Positions 18,612 to 27,879 are shown, numbered from the stretch's first letter. The stretch: 64,000 nucleotides of DNA from Winogradskyella helgolandensis (GCF_013404085.1 NZ_JABFHO010000002.1:1-64000); one strand, 5' to 3'. Notes: generated from the sequence alone by a model not told the origin. Numbers and translations are program-made.

Positions 18612-18959
18612 GTGAGAGATTATAACTATTTAATGGAAAAATTTTCATCATTAATTTACGGATTAACTACAGGAAAAGGTAATATTAAAGAACGACTTAT
18701 CGTAAATTCGGTTGAACTTCATATGACATTTGGACTTGAATTCCCTGAAGAATTTAAAGACCAAAAGAATGAAATTATAAGTCGTTTGACAAAATTCTCA
18801 GCATTAATGGAAGATAGTGAAATTATTATGAGTTCTTATAATCGAACGATTTCAAAATGTCGATATAATACTATTGTAGAATTAACAGAATTAATAGCTA
18901 ATTTACATTTAGATATGCAATTCTATTTAAGAACTCTGAAAACTTCCCGAAAAGAATAA
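18612..18959 (+). CDS. Helical protein, four-helix-bundle-like, copy 2 (cassette 20, gene 2)
   Basis: 115 aa from GTG (or 108 from the ATG at 18633), identical to the protein at 3700-4047. Entirely helical in appearance; function unknown. Confidence 0.6.
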   Translation: MRDYNYLMEKFSSLIYGLTTGKGNIKERLIVNSVELHMTFGLEFPEEFKDQKNEIISRLTKFSALMEDSEIIMSSYNRTISKCRYNTIVELTELIANLHLDMQFYLRTLKTSRKE

Positions 18960-18993
18960 CAAAAATAGATTAAACATCTGAAAAAATAACTAC

Positions 18994-19124
18994 TGCCAAC
19001 ACCGTATATAATTTATTGCTAGTTCTAGCCTACTTACGAAAATCCTCGCGGATTTTCTATTCGGTTTTTATTTGCTAAATTACGTGCTAAACCACGCAAC
19101 AAACCATATACAAACACGTTGTGT
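18994..19124 (+). repeat. attC site 20
   Basis: R'' 18994-19000; R' 19118-19124. Identical to site 4 up to the core; second arm type; hairpin GAAAATCC-TCGC-GGATTTTC. Confidence 0.9.
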
Positions 19125-19143
19125 GTAATGTAAAAACTGAACT

Positions 19144-19734
19144 CTGAAAAGAAAAATTCGAAATACAATTTATCTGATTTTAGGAGCTGTGATAATCTAT
19201 TCACTAATAGCTTTACCTATTTCAAATTCTATATCTGAAAAATATGGAATTGAACTAAATAATGACCGAATTGAACTCGGACTAAAACCAATAACCGATA
19301 ATTGGACTTTGGACAGTATAGTTTTACAAGTTCCAGTTCGTGGAATGAATTGTTTTCCATCCGAAATTCCTGACACTACTGATTATCGTTTTTTAGAGAA
19401 TAAGTGGTATTGCCAATATTGGACAAAAAAAGAATTTGACCAAACTAAACCTTATCATAAAAGCAAAAAAATTTACTTCACTAAAAGCTTTTGGATTTGG
19501 CAAAACGAAATTGATTTTGAATATGACACTTACATAAATCCGAATTCAAATTTGGCTGAATATGAAGAATTAGAAACGACTGTTCATTGGAAAAATAATG
19601 GAGAAATTTATGGTCATCTTGCACATATTAAAAATGGAGAAGATTTATTAATTGACTTTGATGTTAATCAATCTATGTACGGATTTGAAAAAGAGAAAGT
19701 AAACGAAATATTAGAAAAATGGGAACTGAAATAA
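19144..19734 (+). CDS. Membrane-anchored protein lacking a normal start codon (cassette 21)
   Basis: The frame is open from 19141. A GTG at 19189 would cut the hydrophobic N-terminal helix in half, while a CTG at 19144 gives a perfect signal anchor, LKRKIRNTIYLILGAVIIYS. No ATG, GTG or TTG lies in the right place, so either CTG is used or the ATG has been lost by mutation. The mature part of about 165 residues is soluble and unrecognised. Confidence 0.5.
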   Translation: MKRKIRNTIYLILGAVIIYSLIALPISNSISEKYGIELNNDRIELGLKPITDNWTLDSIVLQVPVRGMNCFPSEIPDTTDYRFLENKWYCQYWTKKEFDQTKPYHKSKKIYFTKSFWIWQNEIDFEYDTYINPNSNLAEYEELETTVHWKNNGEIYGHLAHIKNGEDLLIDFDVNQSMYGFEKEKVNEILEKWELK

Positions 19735-19741
19735 ACACTAC

Positions 19742-19876
19742 ACACAACACCGTGTATAATTAATTGCTTTGTTCTTCCCTACTTGCGAATATTCCTGCGG
19801 AATATTCACGGGTTCGTAAATGTTTGCTAACTTAGTCGCTTAACCACGCAACTAATCATACACAACAACGTTACCC
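19742..19876 (+). repeat. attC site 21
   Basis: R'' 19742-19748 mirrors GTTGTGTGTA; R' 19870-19876. Main type with right arm GCAACTAATCATACA (one mismatch repaired); hairpin GAATATTCC-TGC-GGAATATTC. Confidence 0.88.
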
Positions 19877-19884
19877 AACATTTA

Positions 19885-20178
19885 ATGAAACTAATAGAAT
19901 TCTTACAAAATACAGAGAAAATTGACGAAGAATCTGTTCTTTACGTAAAAAAAAATGATGGTCAGTTTCTTCCCGAATCAGAAATTACAATCCTGAATTT
20001 AACTGAAGAAGAGTTAGAATGGAAAACTTATGAAGTAACCGAAAAAAAATGTCCTGGTTTTGAATATTTTATGGAATCTTTCCTAAGTAAAGAATTTATG
20101 GAAGATATATCATCACAATATCCTACTATTGAAAAAAAATGTAACCGATTAATACATTACGTGGAATTTGATGCTTAA
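19885..20178 (+). CDS. Small acidic hypothetical protein (cassette 22, gene 1)
   Basis: 97 aa, acidic, no signal or membrane segment. The size and charge would suit an immunity or antitoxin protein, but no motif proves it. The ATG is 14 bases from the cassette border; the next gene follows after 10 bases. Confidence 0.6.
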   Translation: MKLIEFLQNTEKIDEESVLYVKKNDGQFLPESEITILNLTEEELEWKTYEVTEKKCPGFEYFMESFLSKEFMEDISSQYPTIEKKCNRLIHYVEFDA

Positions 20179-20188
20179 ACAATATTAA

Positions 20189-20725
20189 ATGTTCTGGAAA
20201 AGAAAGAAAAACAAAACAGAGGAATTTAAATGTTCTGAATGTGGAAAAGTCCATTCGGAATGGCCTACTCTGACTTTTAAATCACCTGCGAATTACGACT
20301 TTCTGTCTGATAAAGAAAAAACAGAACTTGGGAAATTAGAGTCGGATTTTTGCGAAATTCATTATGAAAACCAAATTGACCGTTTTATAAGAGTTACGCT
20401 TTCTCAAAAAGTAAAAGACGCTTGTGAAACTCTGGAATATGGACTTTGGGTTTCATTAAGCGAAAAAAGTTATTTAGACTATAAAGAAAATTACAATAAT
20501 CCGAATCACGAAACTGGATATTTTGGTTGGTTATGTAGCAACATTCCTGAATATGGAGATACATCTTCAATTCCTTGTGATGTAATGACAAAAAGTGGAA
20601 ATGACAGACCTGAAATTTTTCCTCACGAAGATTTTGACCATCCATTTGTTCGAGATTATTACGATGGAATTTTAAAACCAGAAGCGGAAAATAGAATAAA
20701 CGAAATGATAAAAAACGTTGGGTAA
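20189..20725 (+). CDS. DUF2199 domain protein (cassette 22, gene 2)
   Basis: 178 aa. The N-terminal 'CSECGKVHSEWP' zinc knuckle, the 'LEYGLWVSLSEKSY' strand pair and 'GYFGWLCSNIPEYGD' match the DUF2199 pattern I know. Function of the family is unknown. The stop TAA lies in the attC R'' box. Confidence 0.78.
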   Translation: MFWKRKKNKTEEFKCSECGKVHSEWPTLTFKSPANYDFLSDKEKTELGKLESDFCEIHYENQIDRFIRVTLSQKVKDACETLEYGLWVSLSEKSYLDYKENYNNPNHETGYFGWLCSNIPEYGDTSSIPCDVMTKSGNDRPEIFPHEDFDHPFVRDYYDGILKPEAENRINEMIKNVG

Positions 20726-20854
20726 CACCGTGTATAATTAATTGCTTGGTTCTTCCCTACTTGCGAAAATTCCTGCGGAATTTTCACGGGTTCGTAAATG
20801 TTTATTAACTTAGTTGCTTAACCACGCAACTAACCATACACAACAACGTTGTGC
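20720..20854 (+). repeat. attC site 22
   Basis: R'' 20720-20726 mirrors GTTACCCAAC over ten bases; R' 20848-20854. Main type; hairpin GAAAATTCC-TGC-GGAATTTTC. Confidence 0.88.
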
Positions 20855-20871
20855 AACATTTAAAATAAACT

Positions 20872-21456
20872 ATGAGCAAATTTTTAACTTTCATACTTTT
20901 AGCTGTTTTAGTTCATTCTTTAGATGCTCAAGAATTGAAATTTGACTCTACTATGACTACTGAAATTGAATTGATAAAAAAAATTAAACCAAAAAACGAC
21001 TATAAAAACTGGCAAATAGTTACATCATATGATAGCATTATTTATATTACAGGAAAAAGATTTACTATTCCAAAAGATTCTAAAAGTGGATATTTAACTC
21101 TGACAACAAAACAGAGTCATACATTTTCCTCTTCGTCGAGTTGCTATATTATTGTCCAAGAAAACGAAAAGTTTAAAGAAATACGTAATGAAAAAAGTTT
21201 GATTGAATTTATAGGGGAAATTGATAATATTCACGAAGCAATTTTAATTCTTTACCTCAATGGATTTTATTATGATTATAGTCATCCAAGTTCTTATAGC
21301 AAATTGAACAATGGTTATAAATTCAAAACAACTAAGTTTCATTACTGCCCAAATAAAAGCGAAGAAAAAGTAATTACAACTGACAAAAACGGAATAACTG
21401 AAATTAAAAGTAATGGATTTTATAAAGTAACTGATGATTGTTACACGATTGAATAA
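20872..21456 (+). CDS. Secreted protein with signal peptide (cassette 23)
   Basis: 194 aa. Signal peptide MSKFLTFILLAVLVHSLDAQ with probable cleavage after DAQ or nearby; the mature protein is beta-rich with Cys in 'SSCYIIV' and 'FHYCPNK'. Not recognised; probably periplasmic or exported. Confidence 0.65.
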   Translation: MSKFLTFILLAVLVHSLDAQELKFDSTMTTEIELIKKIKPKNDYKNWQIVTSYDSIIYITGKRFTIPKDSKSGYLTLTTKQSHTFSSSSSCYIIVQENEKFKEIRNEKSLIEFIGEIDNIHEAILILYLNGFYYDYSHPSSYSKLNNGYKFKTTKFHYCPNKSEEKVITTDKNGITEIKSNGFYKVTDDCYTIE

Positions 21457-21463
21457 AAACGTT

Positions 21464-21594
21464 GCACAACACCGTATATAATTTATTGCTAGTTCTAGCC
21501 TACTTACGAAAATCCTCGCGGATTTTCTATTCGGTTTTTATTTGCTAAATTACGTGCTAAACCACGCAACAAACCATATACAAAAACGTTGGCA
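21464..21594 (+). repeat. attC site 23
   Basis: R'' 21464-21470 mirrors GTTGTGCAAC; R' 21588-21594. Second arm type; the interior is the same as sites 4 and 20 although the cassette gene is unrelated. Confidence 0.88.
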
Positions 21595-21647
21595 TTCATT
21601 GCGGAACGCACTCTGAAACAAAAAAAAGAGCTTTATTAATTATAAAT

Positions 21648-21767
21648 ATGTTTGATTATATATTAAAACCTATACTAAAATTTTTAACGAAACCTCTCAT
21701 ATCTCTATTAATGAATTTAGCTGAATTGATGAATGAATTCTATGAAAGCTTTAAAAATAAAAAGTAA
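21648..21767 (+). CDS. Possible 39-aa amphipathic peptide (cassette 24)
   Basis: Short ORF beginning MFDYILKPILKFLTKPLIS, an amphipathic hydrophobic helix with a charged tail ending KNKK. It is the only reading frame in an otherwise gene-free cassette. The composition would fit a small membrane-active toxin, but no family or partner supports that. Confidence 0.35.
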   Translation: MFDYILKPILKFLTKPLISLLMNLAELMNEFYESFKNKK

Positions 21768-21952
21768 CTCGAATTCGGAATTGAACAAGTAAAAACCGAA
21801 CTGAATGCGGAATTTAGCAAGTTGAGGAATTGCTTACTCAGTCGGAATTGAAAAAGTTTACGAAATAAAACGCTGACCGAATTAACTCAAACGCTGGAAA
21901 ATCGGAAAACGGAATTAAGCTGAATAATTTGAACTCTGAAAAAACAACGAAA
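21768..21952. other. Non-coding tail of cassette 24
   Basis: About 185 bases with repeated 'ACTnGGAATTGAA'-like and 'AACGCTGGAAA' pieces similar to those in cassette 14; no supported gene. Confidence 0.45.
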
Positions 21953-22087
21953 TGCCAACACCGTGTATAATTAATTGCTGTTTTCTTCACTACTTGCGAA
22001 TATTCCTGCGGAATATTCACGGGTTCGTAAAAGTTTACTAATTTAGTTGCTAAACCACGCAACTAACCATACACAAACACGTTGTGT
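21953..22087 (+). repeat. attC site 24
   Basis: R'' 21953-21959 mirrors GTTGGCATT; R' 22081-22087. Main type; hairpin GAATATTCC-TGC-GGAATATTC. Confidence 0.88.
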
Positions 22088-22116
22088 GTAATACCCAACC
22101 AAACTCAAAAATTGAA

Positions 22117-22557
22117 ATGAAAAGACATTATTGGATTTTATTAATTTTAGTTCTTGGATTTACATCTTGCCATTTTATGGGACCAATAGATGTAAATATT
22201 GAGAGAAAAAATGTTGAAGTAAATTCAAATGATATTATAGGAACTTGGAAAATGGACAAATTTTCATACGAGTACCTTTCTGAAATTAAAACTGATAGTA
22301 TTGTTTTGACATTTAAGCCTGATAATCTTTTCGAAATGAATAATTCTCAAAATCTATTTGACCGAGAAATTAATAACGGAACTTCATCTGGAACGTGGGA
22401 AATTATTGAGCAATATGATACGAAAAAAATTAAACTGAATTTTAACGATATAAAAACCTCAAAGAATTTAGAAATTTATAAGTTAAAGGAGAATTATCAA
22501 TTATGGTATTTTATGTCGGATCCTGATACTGGAGAAAGAATTAGATTTCTGAAATAA
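22117..22557 (+). CDS. Lipocalin-like lipoprotein (cassette 25)
   Basis: 146 aa from the ATG at 22117. Lipobox 'GFTSC' places the lipidated Cys at about residue 18. 'IIGTWKMDKFSY' near residue 43 is typical of small lipocalin-like or DUF-type barrels in Bacteroidota lipoproteins. The upstream frame opening in the cassette border is rejected. Confidence 0.68.
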   Translation: MKRHYWILLILVLGFTSCHFMGPIDVNIERKNVEVNSNDIIGTWKMDKFSYEYLSEIKTDSIVLTFKPDNLFEMNNSQNLFDREINNGTSSGTWEIIEQYDTKKIKLNFNDIKTSKNLEIYKLKENYQLWYFMSDPDTGERIRFLK

Positions 22558-22565
22558 AGTACTAC

Positions 22566-22700
22566 ACACAACACCGTGTATAATTAATTGCTGTATTCTT
22601 CTCTACTTGCGAATATTCCTGCGGAATATTCACGGGTTCGTAAATGTTTATTAACTTAGTTGCTGAACCACGCAACTAACCATACACAATCACGTTAGCC
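22566..22700 (+). repeat. attC site 25
   Basis: R'' 22566-22572 mirrors GTTGTGTGTA; R' 22694-22700. Main type; hairpin GAATATTCC-TGC-GGAATATTC. Confidence 0.88.
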
Positions 22701-22717
22701 ACAATTAAAAAAACGAA

Positions 22718-23305
22718 ATGAGAATATTAATATCAACGTTATTTATTTTGACTTTTACTTTTTGCTCTTATGCTCAAGTGGACTATTTAGGTGAAGGAAA
22801 TTCCTATCTGAATAACGGAGAATTTGAAAAAGCAAAAGAAACATTCGAAGCAGGAATTAAAGCAGAACCTGACAACTTAATTTATCAATGTCAACTCGGA
22901 CTAACTCTAATTCAACAAAAAGAATTTAAAACTGCCGAACAAACACTTGAAAAAGTTCTAAAAGTTGATTCAACCAATGTTGCGGCAATCTGGTATAGTG
23001 GAATTGGTAATTTCAAAGGAGGACAAGAAAGAAATGCAATCGAAAGATTTGAAAAAGCTTTGACTTTACTTGATGAAAATAGCGGACAATATTTTTCAGC
23101 GAATTGGTTTATTGGCAAAAGTTATTCTGTTCTATTAAGTACAGAAGGATTAACATATAATGAAACCAACAGAATGTTCGAGTGTTATGAAGAATATTTG
23201 CGACTACAAACGAACGCAGACGATGCGGAAAAAATAAGGGAATATGTCAAAAGAAAAAAGAAAAGACGCCCTTCTGATAATGTGAAATTATGGGTGGATA
23301 TGTAA
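22718..23305 (+). CDS. Secreted TPR-repeat protein (cassette 26)
   Basis: 195 aa. Signal peptide ending near 'CSYAQ' (residue 19), then tandem tetratricopeptide repeats at about residues 24-125 ('GNSYLNNGEFEKAKETFEAG', 'LGLTLIQQKEFKTAEQTLEK', 'GGQERNAIERFEKAL'). TPRs mediate protein contacts; here in the periplasm. Partner unknown. Confidence 0.78.
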   Translation: MRILISTLFILTFTFCSYAQVDYLGEGNSYLNNGEFEKAKETFEAGIKAEPDNLIYQCQLGLTLIQQKEFKTAEQTLEKVLKVDSTNVAAIWYSGIGNFKGGQERNAIERFEKALTLLDENSGQYFSANWFIGKSYSVLLSTEGLTYNETNRMFECYEEYLRLQTNADDAEKIREYVKRKKKRRPSDNVKLWVDM

Positions 23306-23312
23306 AAACTGT

Positions 23313-23447
23313 GGCTAACACCGTGTATAATTAATTGCTAGGTTCTAGCCTACTTGCGAATATTCCTGCGGAATTTTCTCGGGTTCGTAAAAGTTTGCTA
23401 ACTTAGTTGCTAAACCACGCAACTAACCATACACAAAACCGTTGCCA
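23313..23447 (+). repeat. attC site 26
   Basis: R'' 23313-23319 mirrors GTTAGCCACA over ten bases; R' 23441-23447. Main type; hairpin GAATATTCC/GGAATTTTC with one mismatch. Confidence 0.87.
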
Positions 23448-23459
23448 CCAATTAGAGAA

Positions 23460-24113
23460 ATGACCAAAGAAAAAATCTACGAAAAAGCAAATAGCGTTGT
23501 CGGAATTGAAGGAATGACAGGAAACGAACGCCTTTATGTAAGTGGATTAATGGACGAATTTGACAAAGCCAAAAAATCGGACAAATACAAAGCTCGAACA
23601 ATACTTCAAGCATTAAAATTTGACGAACTTTCAATTGGCAGAATAGTTGGATTCTCAATGGATTCTCTAAAATATCCAAATGCTTGGGATTTTCCGAATG
23701 AAAACTCAAACGGACAAGAAAACGAAAATAAAGCTTCATTGGAATATTCCAATCTTAACGAAGTTGGAATGGGTGCACCAATGAGTGGAAAATGTAAAGT
23801 CAAGCTTAATGACAATAAAGAAATTCTGATTCCCGAAAATTGTGGTGGACCAGCAATTTGGACTCGAAATGGACAAAAAGTTGCAATACCGATTTGGGAC
23901 AGGTCATTTTTTGGTGGAACATTCCAAAGAATCGGAATTGTGGATTTGGAAAAACAAACGCTGACTAAATACAAAAAGAAATTTCGAGTTTTGGATTTAA
24001 GGTCCTTTAGCGGAAATAATATTGTTGGATTTGATAGTCCAATACATAGAATTAAAAAACTTGAATTTGATTATATTAACGAACCGATTGAAAAAATTAT
24101 CGGAATAAAATAA
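23460..24113 (+). CDS. Hypothetical soluble protein (cassette 27)
   Basis: 217 aa from the ATG at 23460; the TTG six codons upstream lies in the cassette border. N-terminal third helical, then a Gly-rich beta domain from about residue 105 ('GMGAPMSGKCKV', 'ENCGGPAIWTRNG'). No recognised family, no signal peptide. Confidence 0.62.
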   Translation: MTKEKIYEKANSVVGIEGMTGNERLYVSGLMDEFDKAKKSDKYKARTILQALKFDELSIGRIVGFSMDSLKYPNAWDFPNENSNGQENENKASLEYSNLNEVGMGAPMSGKCKVKLNDNKEILIPENCGGPAIWTRNGQKVAIPIWDRSFFGGTFQRIGIVDLEKQTLTKYKKKFRVLDLRSFSGNNIVGFDSPIHRIKKLEFDYINEPIEKIIGIK

Positions 24114-24117
24114 CTGG

Positions 24118-24251
24118 TGGCAACACCGTGTATAATTAATTGCTTTTTTAGGCTTACTCACGAAAATTCCTGCGGAATTTTCTCTGGTCCGTAAAAGTTT
24201 GCTAAATTAGTTGCTCAACCACGCAACTAACCATACACAAAACCGTTGCCA
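24118..24251 (+). repeat. attC site 27
   Basis: R'' 24118-24124 mirrors GTTGCCACCA; R' 24245-24251. Main type; hairpin GAAAATTCC-TGC-GGAATTTTC; interior the same as site 32. Confidence 0.88.
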
Positions 24252-24289
24252 GCAATATGAAAATAGCATCCAAACAACGAACGAAATAA

Positions 24290-25753
24290 ATGAAAATACC
24301 ATTTTTTGCACTATTAACCATCTTGACATTCTCATTGAATGCACAAAACCTATTCCCTGTTAAATTAGACAACTGTAAGACTGAAAAATTTTGTCTTGAT
24401 TGTGGAGATACCAAAGCTGGGTATGATGAAGTAGAGTTCCTAAAACTTCAAGACAAATTAAACAAAGATTTAAATTTACAAGGAATTAAAGGTTCTGTGA
24501 AATTTCAAGTTCTCGTAAACTCTAAAGGAAAAGCTTGTGTTTTAAGTCATACAGACCAATCAAAAAGTGCTATATCGCAAAAAATAGTTAAAGAACTCAA
24601 TAAATTCAAAAAATGGACTTCTGCAATAACGAAAGGTAAAAAAGAAGAAAAATCCTCTATCAACCTAATTTTCACAGTAAATGACAATAAAATTTCAGGT
24701 AAAATTGAACGTGTTGATAAGGAAGCGTTCAAAAAATCATTTGACAAACCAAATAGTCCAGAAATCTATAATGAAAATTACGAATACAAAAATGAAAATT
24801 TAGAAAATTATAAAATGACAGTTTGGAATTCTAAAAACTCAAATTTAACAAACAATTGGAATGACCATATTTCAATTGACAAAAATGGTTTAATTTGGCT
24901 AACTGTCAGCCAAGGTTTAGTAACTTTTGACGGAATAAAATTTAAAAATACTGAACAAAATATTTCTGATAAAGGAAAATACTTTGCTTATTACGAATTG
25001 GCTACAGATAACAATAATGTTAAATGGATTTATGCAAAAAATAACATTTATAGTTTTGACAACGATAAATGGGTAAAATATGATTCAACAGAAATTGGAA
25101 TAAATTCAGCATACGATATAGTTAACAACACAAAAACTGGAGAACTTTTTTTCTGCTCAAAAAATGGAATAACAATACTCAAAGATGGTAAGTGGACTAA
25201 AATTGATAAAAACTTATTTAAAGATTTACCAGGCGATAGAGTTTCGTTTGCTAAAAGAGATTCTAAAAATAGACTTTGGATTGGCACGTATGACGGAACA
25301 GCAATGATTGATGAAAACAATCAGGTTACTAATTTTGAAAAGTCCTCTACAGTTCTGAAAGGAAAGTGCATTACATCAATGGACGAAGACGAAAACGGAA
25401 ACCTATATTTTACACTTTACGAATTTGACAGAAAAAATAAAAAGCAAGTTAATAATGACGAAGGAATTGCAATACGTGATTCAAATGGAAATTTCAAACA
25501 ATTTACAACTGAAAATTCTGGAATGCCTTTTAACCATACGAATTGTATTCTTTACGACAAAAATGAAAAGATACTTTGGATTTCAACTGACAGAGCTGGA
25601 TTAGTGAGATATGACTTAAAAGGAGGTTGGGAGAATTACCATAATGAAAATTCAGACATTCCTACTTCTTACATTTCGACAATGACTTTTGATAATAGTG
25701 GGAATTTATATTTAGCAACTAGACAAGGACTAGTGAAAATTGAAAGAAAATAA
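24290..25753 (+). CDS. Secreted beta-propeller protein with TonB-C-like N-domain (cassette 28)
   Basis: 487 aa. Signal peptide ending near 'SLNAQ' (residue 19). Residues about 55-130 ('GIKGSVKFQVLVNSKGK') resemble the C-terminal domain of TonB-type energy transducers. From about residue 195 there are repeated two-component-regulator propeller blades ('DKNGLIWLTVSQGLVTFDG', 'SKNRLWIGTYDGTAMID', 'SGNLYLATRQGLVKI'). No kinase or response domain follows, so it is a free-standing propeller. Confidence 0.78.
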   Translation: MKIPFFALLTILTFSLNAQNLFPVKLDNCKTEKFCLDCGDTKAGYDEVEFLKLQDKLNKDLNLQGIKGSVKFQVLVNSKGKACVLSHTDQSKSAISQKIVKELNKFKKWTSAITKGKKEEKSSINLIFTVNDNKISGKIERVDKEAFKKSFDKPNSPEIYNENYEYKNENLENYKMTVWNSKNSNLTNNWNDHISIDKNGLIWLTVSQGLVTFDGIKFKNTEQNISDKGKYFAYYELATDNNNVKWIYAKNNIYSFDNDKWVKYDSTEIGINSAYDIVNNTKTGELFFCSKNGITILKDGKWTKIDKNLFKDLPGDRVSFAKRDSKNRLWIGTYDGTAMIDENNQVTNFEKSSTVLKGKCITSMDEDENGNLYFTLYEFDRKNKKQVNNDEGIAIRDSNGNFKQFTTENSGMPFNHTNCILYDKNEKILWISTDRAGLVRYDLKGGWENYHNENSDIPTSYISTMTFDNSGNLYLATRQGLVKIERK

Positions 25754-25761
25754 AATACTGC

Positions 25762-25895
25762 TGGCAACACCGTATATAATTTATTGCTGGCTTCTCGCCT
25801 ACTTACGAAAGTCCTCGCGGACTTTCTTTGTCCGTAATTATTTACTAAATTAGTTGCTTAAACCACGCAACAAACCATATACAAACACGTTACCT
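25762..25895 (+). repeat. attC site 28
   Basis: R'' 25762-25768 mirrors GTTGCCAGCA over ten bases; R' 25889-25895. Second arm type; hairpin GAAAGTCC-TCGC-GGACTTTC. Confidence 0.88.
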
Positions 25896-25901
25896 ACAAT
25901 T

Positions 25902-26588
25902 ATGAAAAACATTCCGTTACTGATTTTAACATTGATTTTAATTGCAAGTTGCGATTCAAAACAAACTTCATCGGAATTGGAAAAATTAACAAAAAAGCTA
26001 ACCGAAAAAGAAAATCGGATTTCGGAATTACAAAGTCAAATTGAGAATTTAGAAAAAGTTAATAAGCCGACTGAAAACAAACAAACTTCGGATTATTATC
26101 GCTTCGTGGAAACTTCTAACTCTGAAATAAATGTTTCGGAAAAATTAAAAAGCGGAGAACGGAAATCAATTGACAAAAAGGATTTTAAAGACACTTTAGA
26201 TATATCAGACAATTTTTTCGTTTATAAACACACATCTGAAATCACTCAAACGTCTGAATCGGAATTTGAATCAATCTTGCGTGATTTTGACCAAGTCAAA
26301 TCGGAATATGGAAATGACTTTTTTGTGCGAGTAATGACATTTTATAATGGACAAAGTTTGCCTCTGGAAACCGAAAATTCTAAAACAGATATTCATATTT
26401 TAATCCAACCGACTGAATTGGGTTATGAAAATAAAACGTTCGTGATTTCGGACTTTTATGAAGTTGACATAAAAATGCTCGAAAAGAAAGAGAATAGTGT
26501 CGAACTGACTTTTGAACACGGAAAATTTCCAAGAAAAAGTGAATTAATAATAATAAAACCTGAATTAGTAAAATTTGGAAATAAATAA
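25902..26588 (+). CDS. Lipoprotein with coiled coil (cassette 29)
   Basis: 228 aa from the ATG at 25902. Signal 'PLLILTLILIASC' gives lipidated Cys17. A coiled coil follows at about residues 22-56 (heptads with Leu and Ile), then a beta-rich domain. The frame is open upstream through the attC, which would add attC-encoded residues; rejected. Confidence 0.7.
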   Translation: MKNIPLLILTLILIASCDSKQTSSELEKLTKKLTEKENRISELQSQIENLEKVNKPTENKQTSDYYRFVETSNSEINVSEKLKSGERKSIDKKDFKDTLDISDNFFVYKHTSEITQTSESEFESILRDFDQVKSEYGNDFFVRVMTFYNGQSLPLETENSKTDIHILIQPTELGYENKTFVISDFYEVDIKMLEKKENSVELTFEHGKFPRKSELIIIKPELVKFGNK

Positions 26589-26592
26589 CTGT

Positions 26593-26727
26593 AGGTAACA
26601 CCGTGTATAATTAATTGCTAGGTTCTTCTCTACTTGCGAATATTCCTGCGGAATATTCACGGGTCCGTAAAAGTTTGCTAAATTAGCTACCAAACCACGC
26701 AACTAACCATACACAAGACCGTTGGGC
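26593..26727 (+). repeat. attC site 29
   Basis: R'' 26593-26599 mirrors GTTACCTACA over ten bases; R' 26721-26727. Main type; hairpin GAATATTCC-TGC-GGAATATTC. Confidence 0.88.
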
Positions 26728-26759
26728 ACAATTAAAGAACACTCAAGAACATTAGAAAT

Positions 26760-27740
26760 ATGGATAAAAGATATCAAGTCTTTATAAGTTCAACTTATAC
26801 CGATTTAAAAGATGAACGTTCAAAAGTAATTCAAACAGTAATGGAAATGGACTGTATTCCTGCTGGTATGGAAATTTTCCCTGCATTAGATGAAGAACAG
26901 TTTAACTTTATAAAGAGGGTAATTGATGATTGTGATTATTATATTCTAATCATTGGTGGCAGATATGGTTCGCTTTCAGACGATGGTTTGAGTTATACTG
27001 AAAAAGAATTTGATTATGCACTAGAAAAAAACATTAAAATTATTGCACTATTACATCAAAATCCAGAACAAATACCTGTAGAGAAATCTGATATTAAACC
27101 TGAATTAAGACAAAAACTCGAAGACTTTAGAGAAAAAGCTTCCACAGGTAGGCTTGTGAAATTTTGGAATAAAGCAGAAGACTTACCTGGTTTAGTTGCT
27201 TTAAGCTTATCAAAAACAATTAAAACATATCCTGCGATTGGCTGGGTAAGGTCTAACACAGTTGGAAACAACGAAATCTTATCTGAGATTAATGAATTGA
27301 GAAAAGAAAATAATAAACTAAAAGAGGATATCGAACAAGCGGAAAAAACTGACAACAACCATATTTCTATTTCAGAAGAAGAATTAGCAGGCTTAGAAGA
27401 TACGTTTTCATTTAAAGCAGGTTCAGGTTCTGCAAGTCAAGAATTTAAAATGACTTGGGGCGAAATTTTTTATATCATTTCACCTTATCTAATGGAACAT
27501 CCTATTGATTCAAATGTAAAAAAATATCTTGCAATAAGAATTTTAGAAAAATTTGAAAAATCAACTGTTTATGCCACAATAAAAGAAGATGATTATAACA
27601 CTATGAAAGTTCATTTGAGCTCATTAAATCTTATTAATGTAAAATATAGCAAAAAAATTAGTGGTGGAAATGGATTATTTTGGAATCTAACTGAAAAAGG
27701 GCTAAAAACAATGAAAGAATTGAGAAGTGTAAAAAAATAA
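26760..27740 (+). CDS. DUF4062 domain protein (cassette 30)
   Basis: 326 aa. Residues 1-100 match DUF4062: '[16 protein letters not shown]' at the first strand, '[10 protein letters not shown]' and '[25 protein letters not shown]'. This TIR/STIR-like Rossmann domain is frequent in bacterial immune proteins. A coiled coil near residue 180 and a C-terminal winged-helix-like region (residues about 245-326) follow. Sensor or effector role in defence is an inference. Confidence 0.8.
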   Translation: MDKRYQVFISSTYTDLKDERSKVIQTVMEMDCIPAGMEIFPALDEEQFNFIKRVIDDCDYYILIIGGRYGSLSDDGLSYTEKEFDYALEKNIKIIALLHQNPEQIPVEKSDIKPELRQKLEDFREKASTGRLVKFWNKAEDLPGLVALSLSKTIKTYPAIGWVRSNTVGNNEILSEINELRKENNKLKEDIEQAEKTDNNHISISEEELAGLEDTFSFKAGSGSASQEFKMTWGEIFYIISPYLMEHPIDSNVKKYLAIRILEKFEKSTVYATIKEDDYNTMKVHLSSLNLINVKYSKKISGGNGLFWNLTEKGLKTMKELRSVKK

Positions 27741-27744
27741 CTAT

Positions 27745-27879
27745 GCCCAACACCGTGTATAATTAATTGCTTCATTCTAGCCTACTTGCGAAAATTCCTG
27801 CGGAATTTTCACGGGTTCGTAAAAGTTTGCTAACTTAGTTGCTAAACCACGCAACTAACCATACACAAACACGTTACCT
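27745..27879 (+). repeat. attC site 30
   Basis: R'' 27745-27751 mirrors GTTGGGCACA with one mismatch in ten; R' 27873-27879. Main type; hairpin GAAAATTCC-TGC-GGAATTTTC. Confidence 0.87.

Larger units (their letters stand above)
18160..19118 (+). repeat. Second copy of cassette 4
   Basis: Matches 3248-4206 (offset 14912) including both genes and the attC. The flanking attC before it and the cassette after it differ from those of the first copy, so the borders are again the core sites. Confidence 0.9.

Noticed and set aside
21838..22062. Reverse-strand frame of about 74 codons
   Set aside because: Half of it lies in an attC site and the rest in repeat-rich DNA; no protein features.
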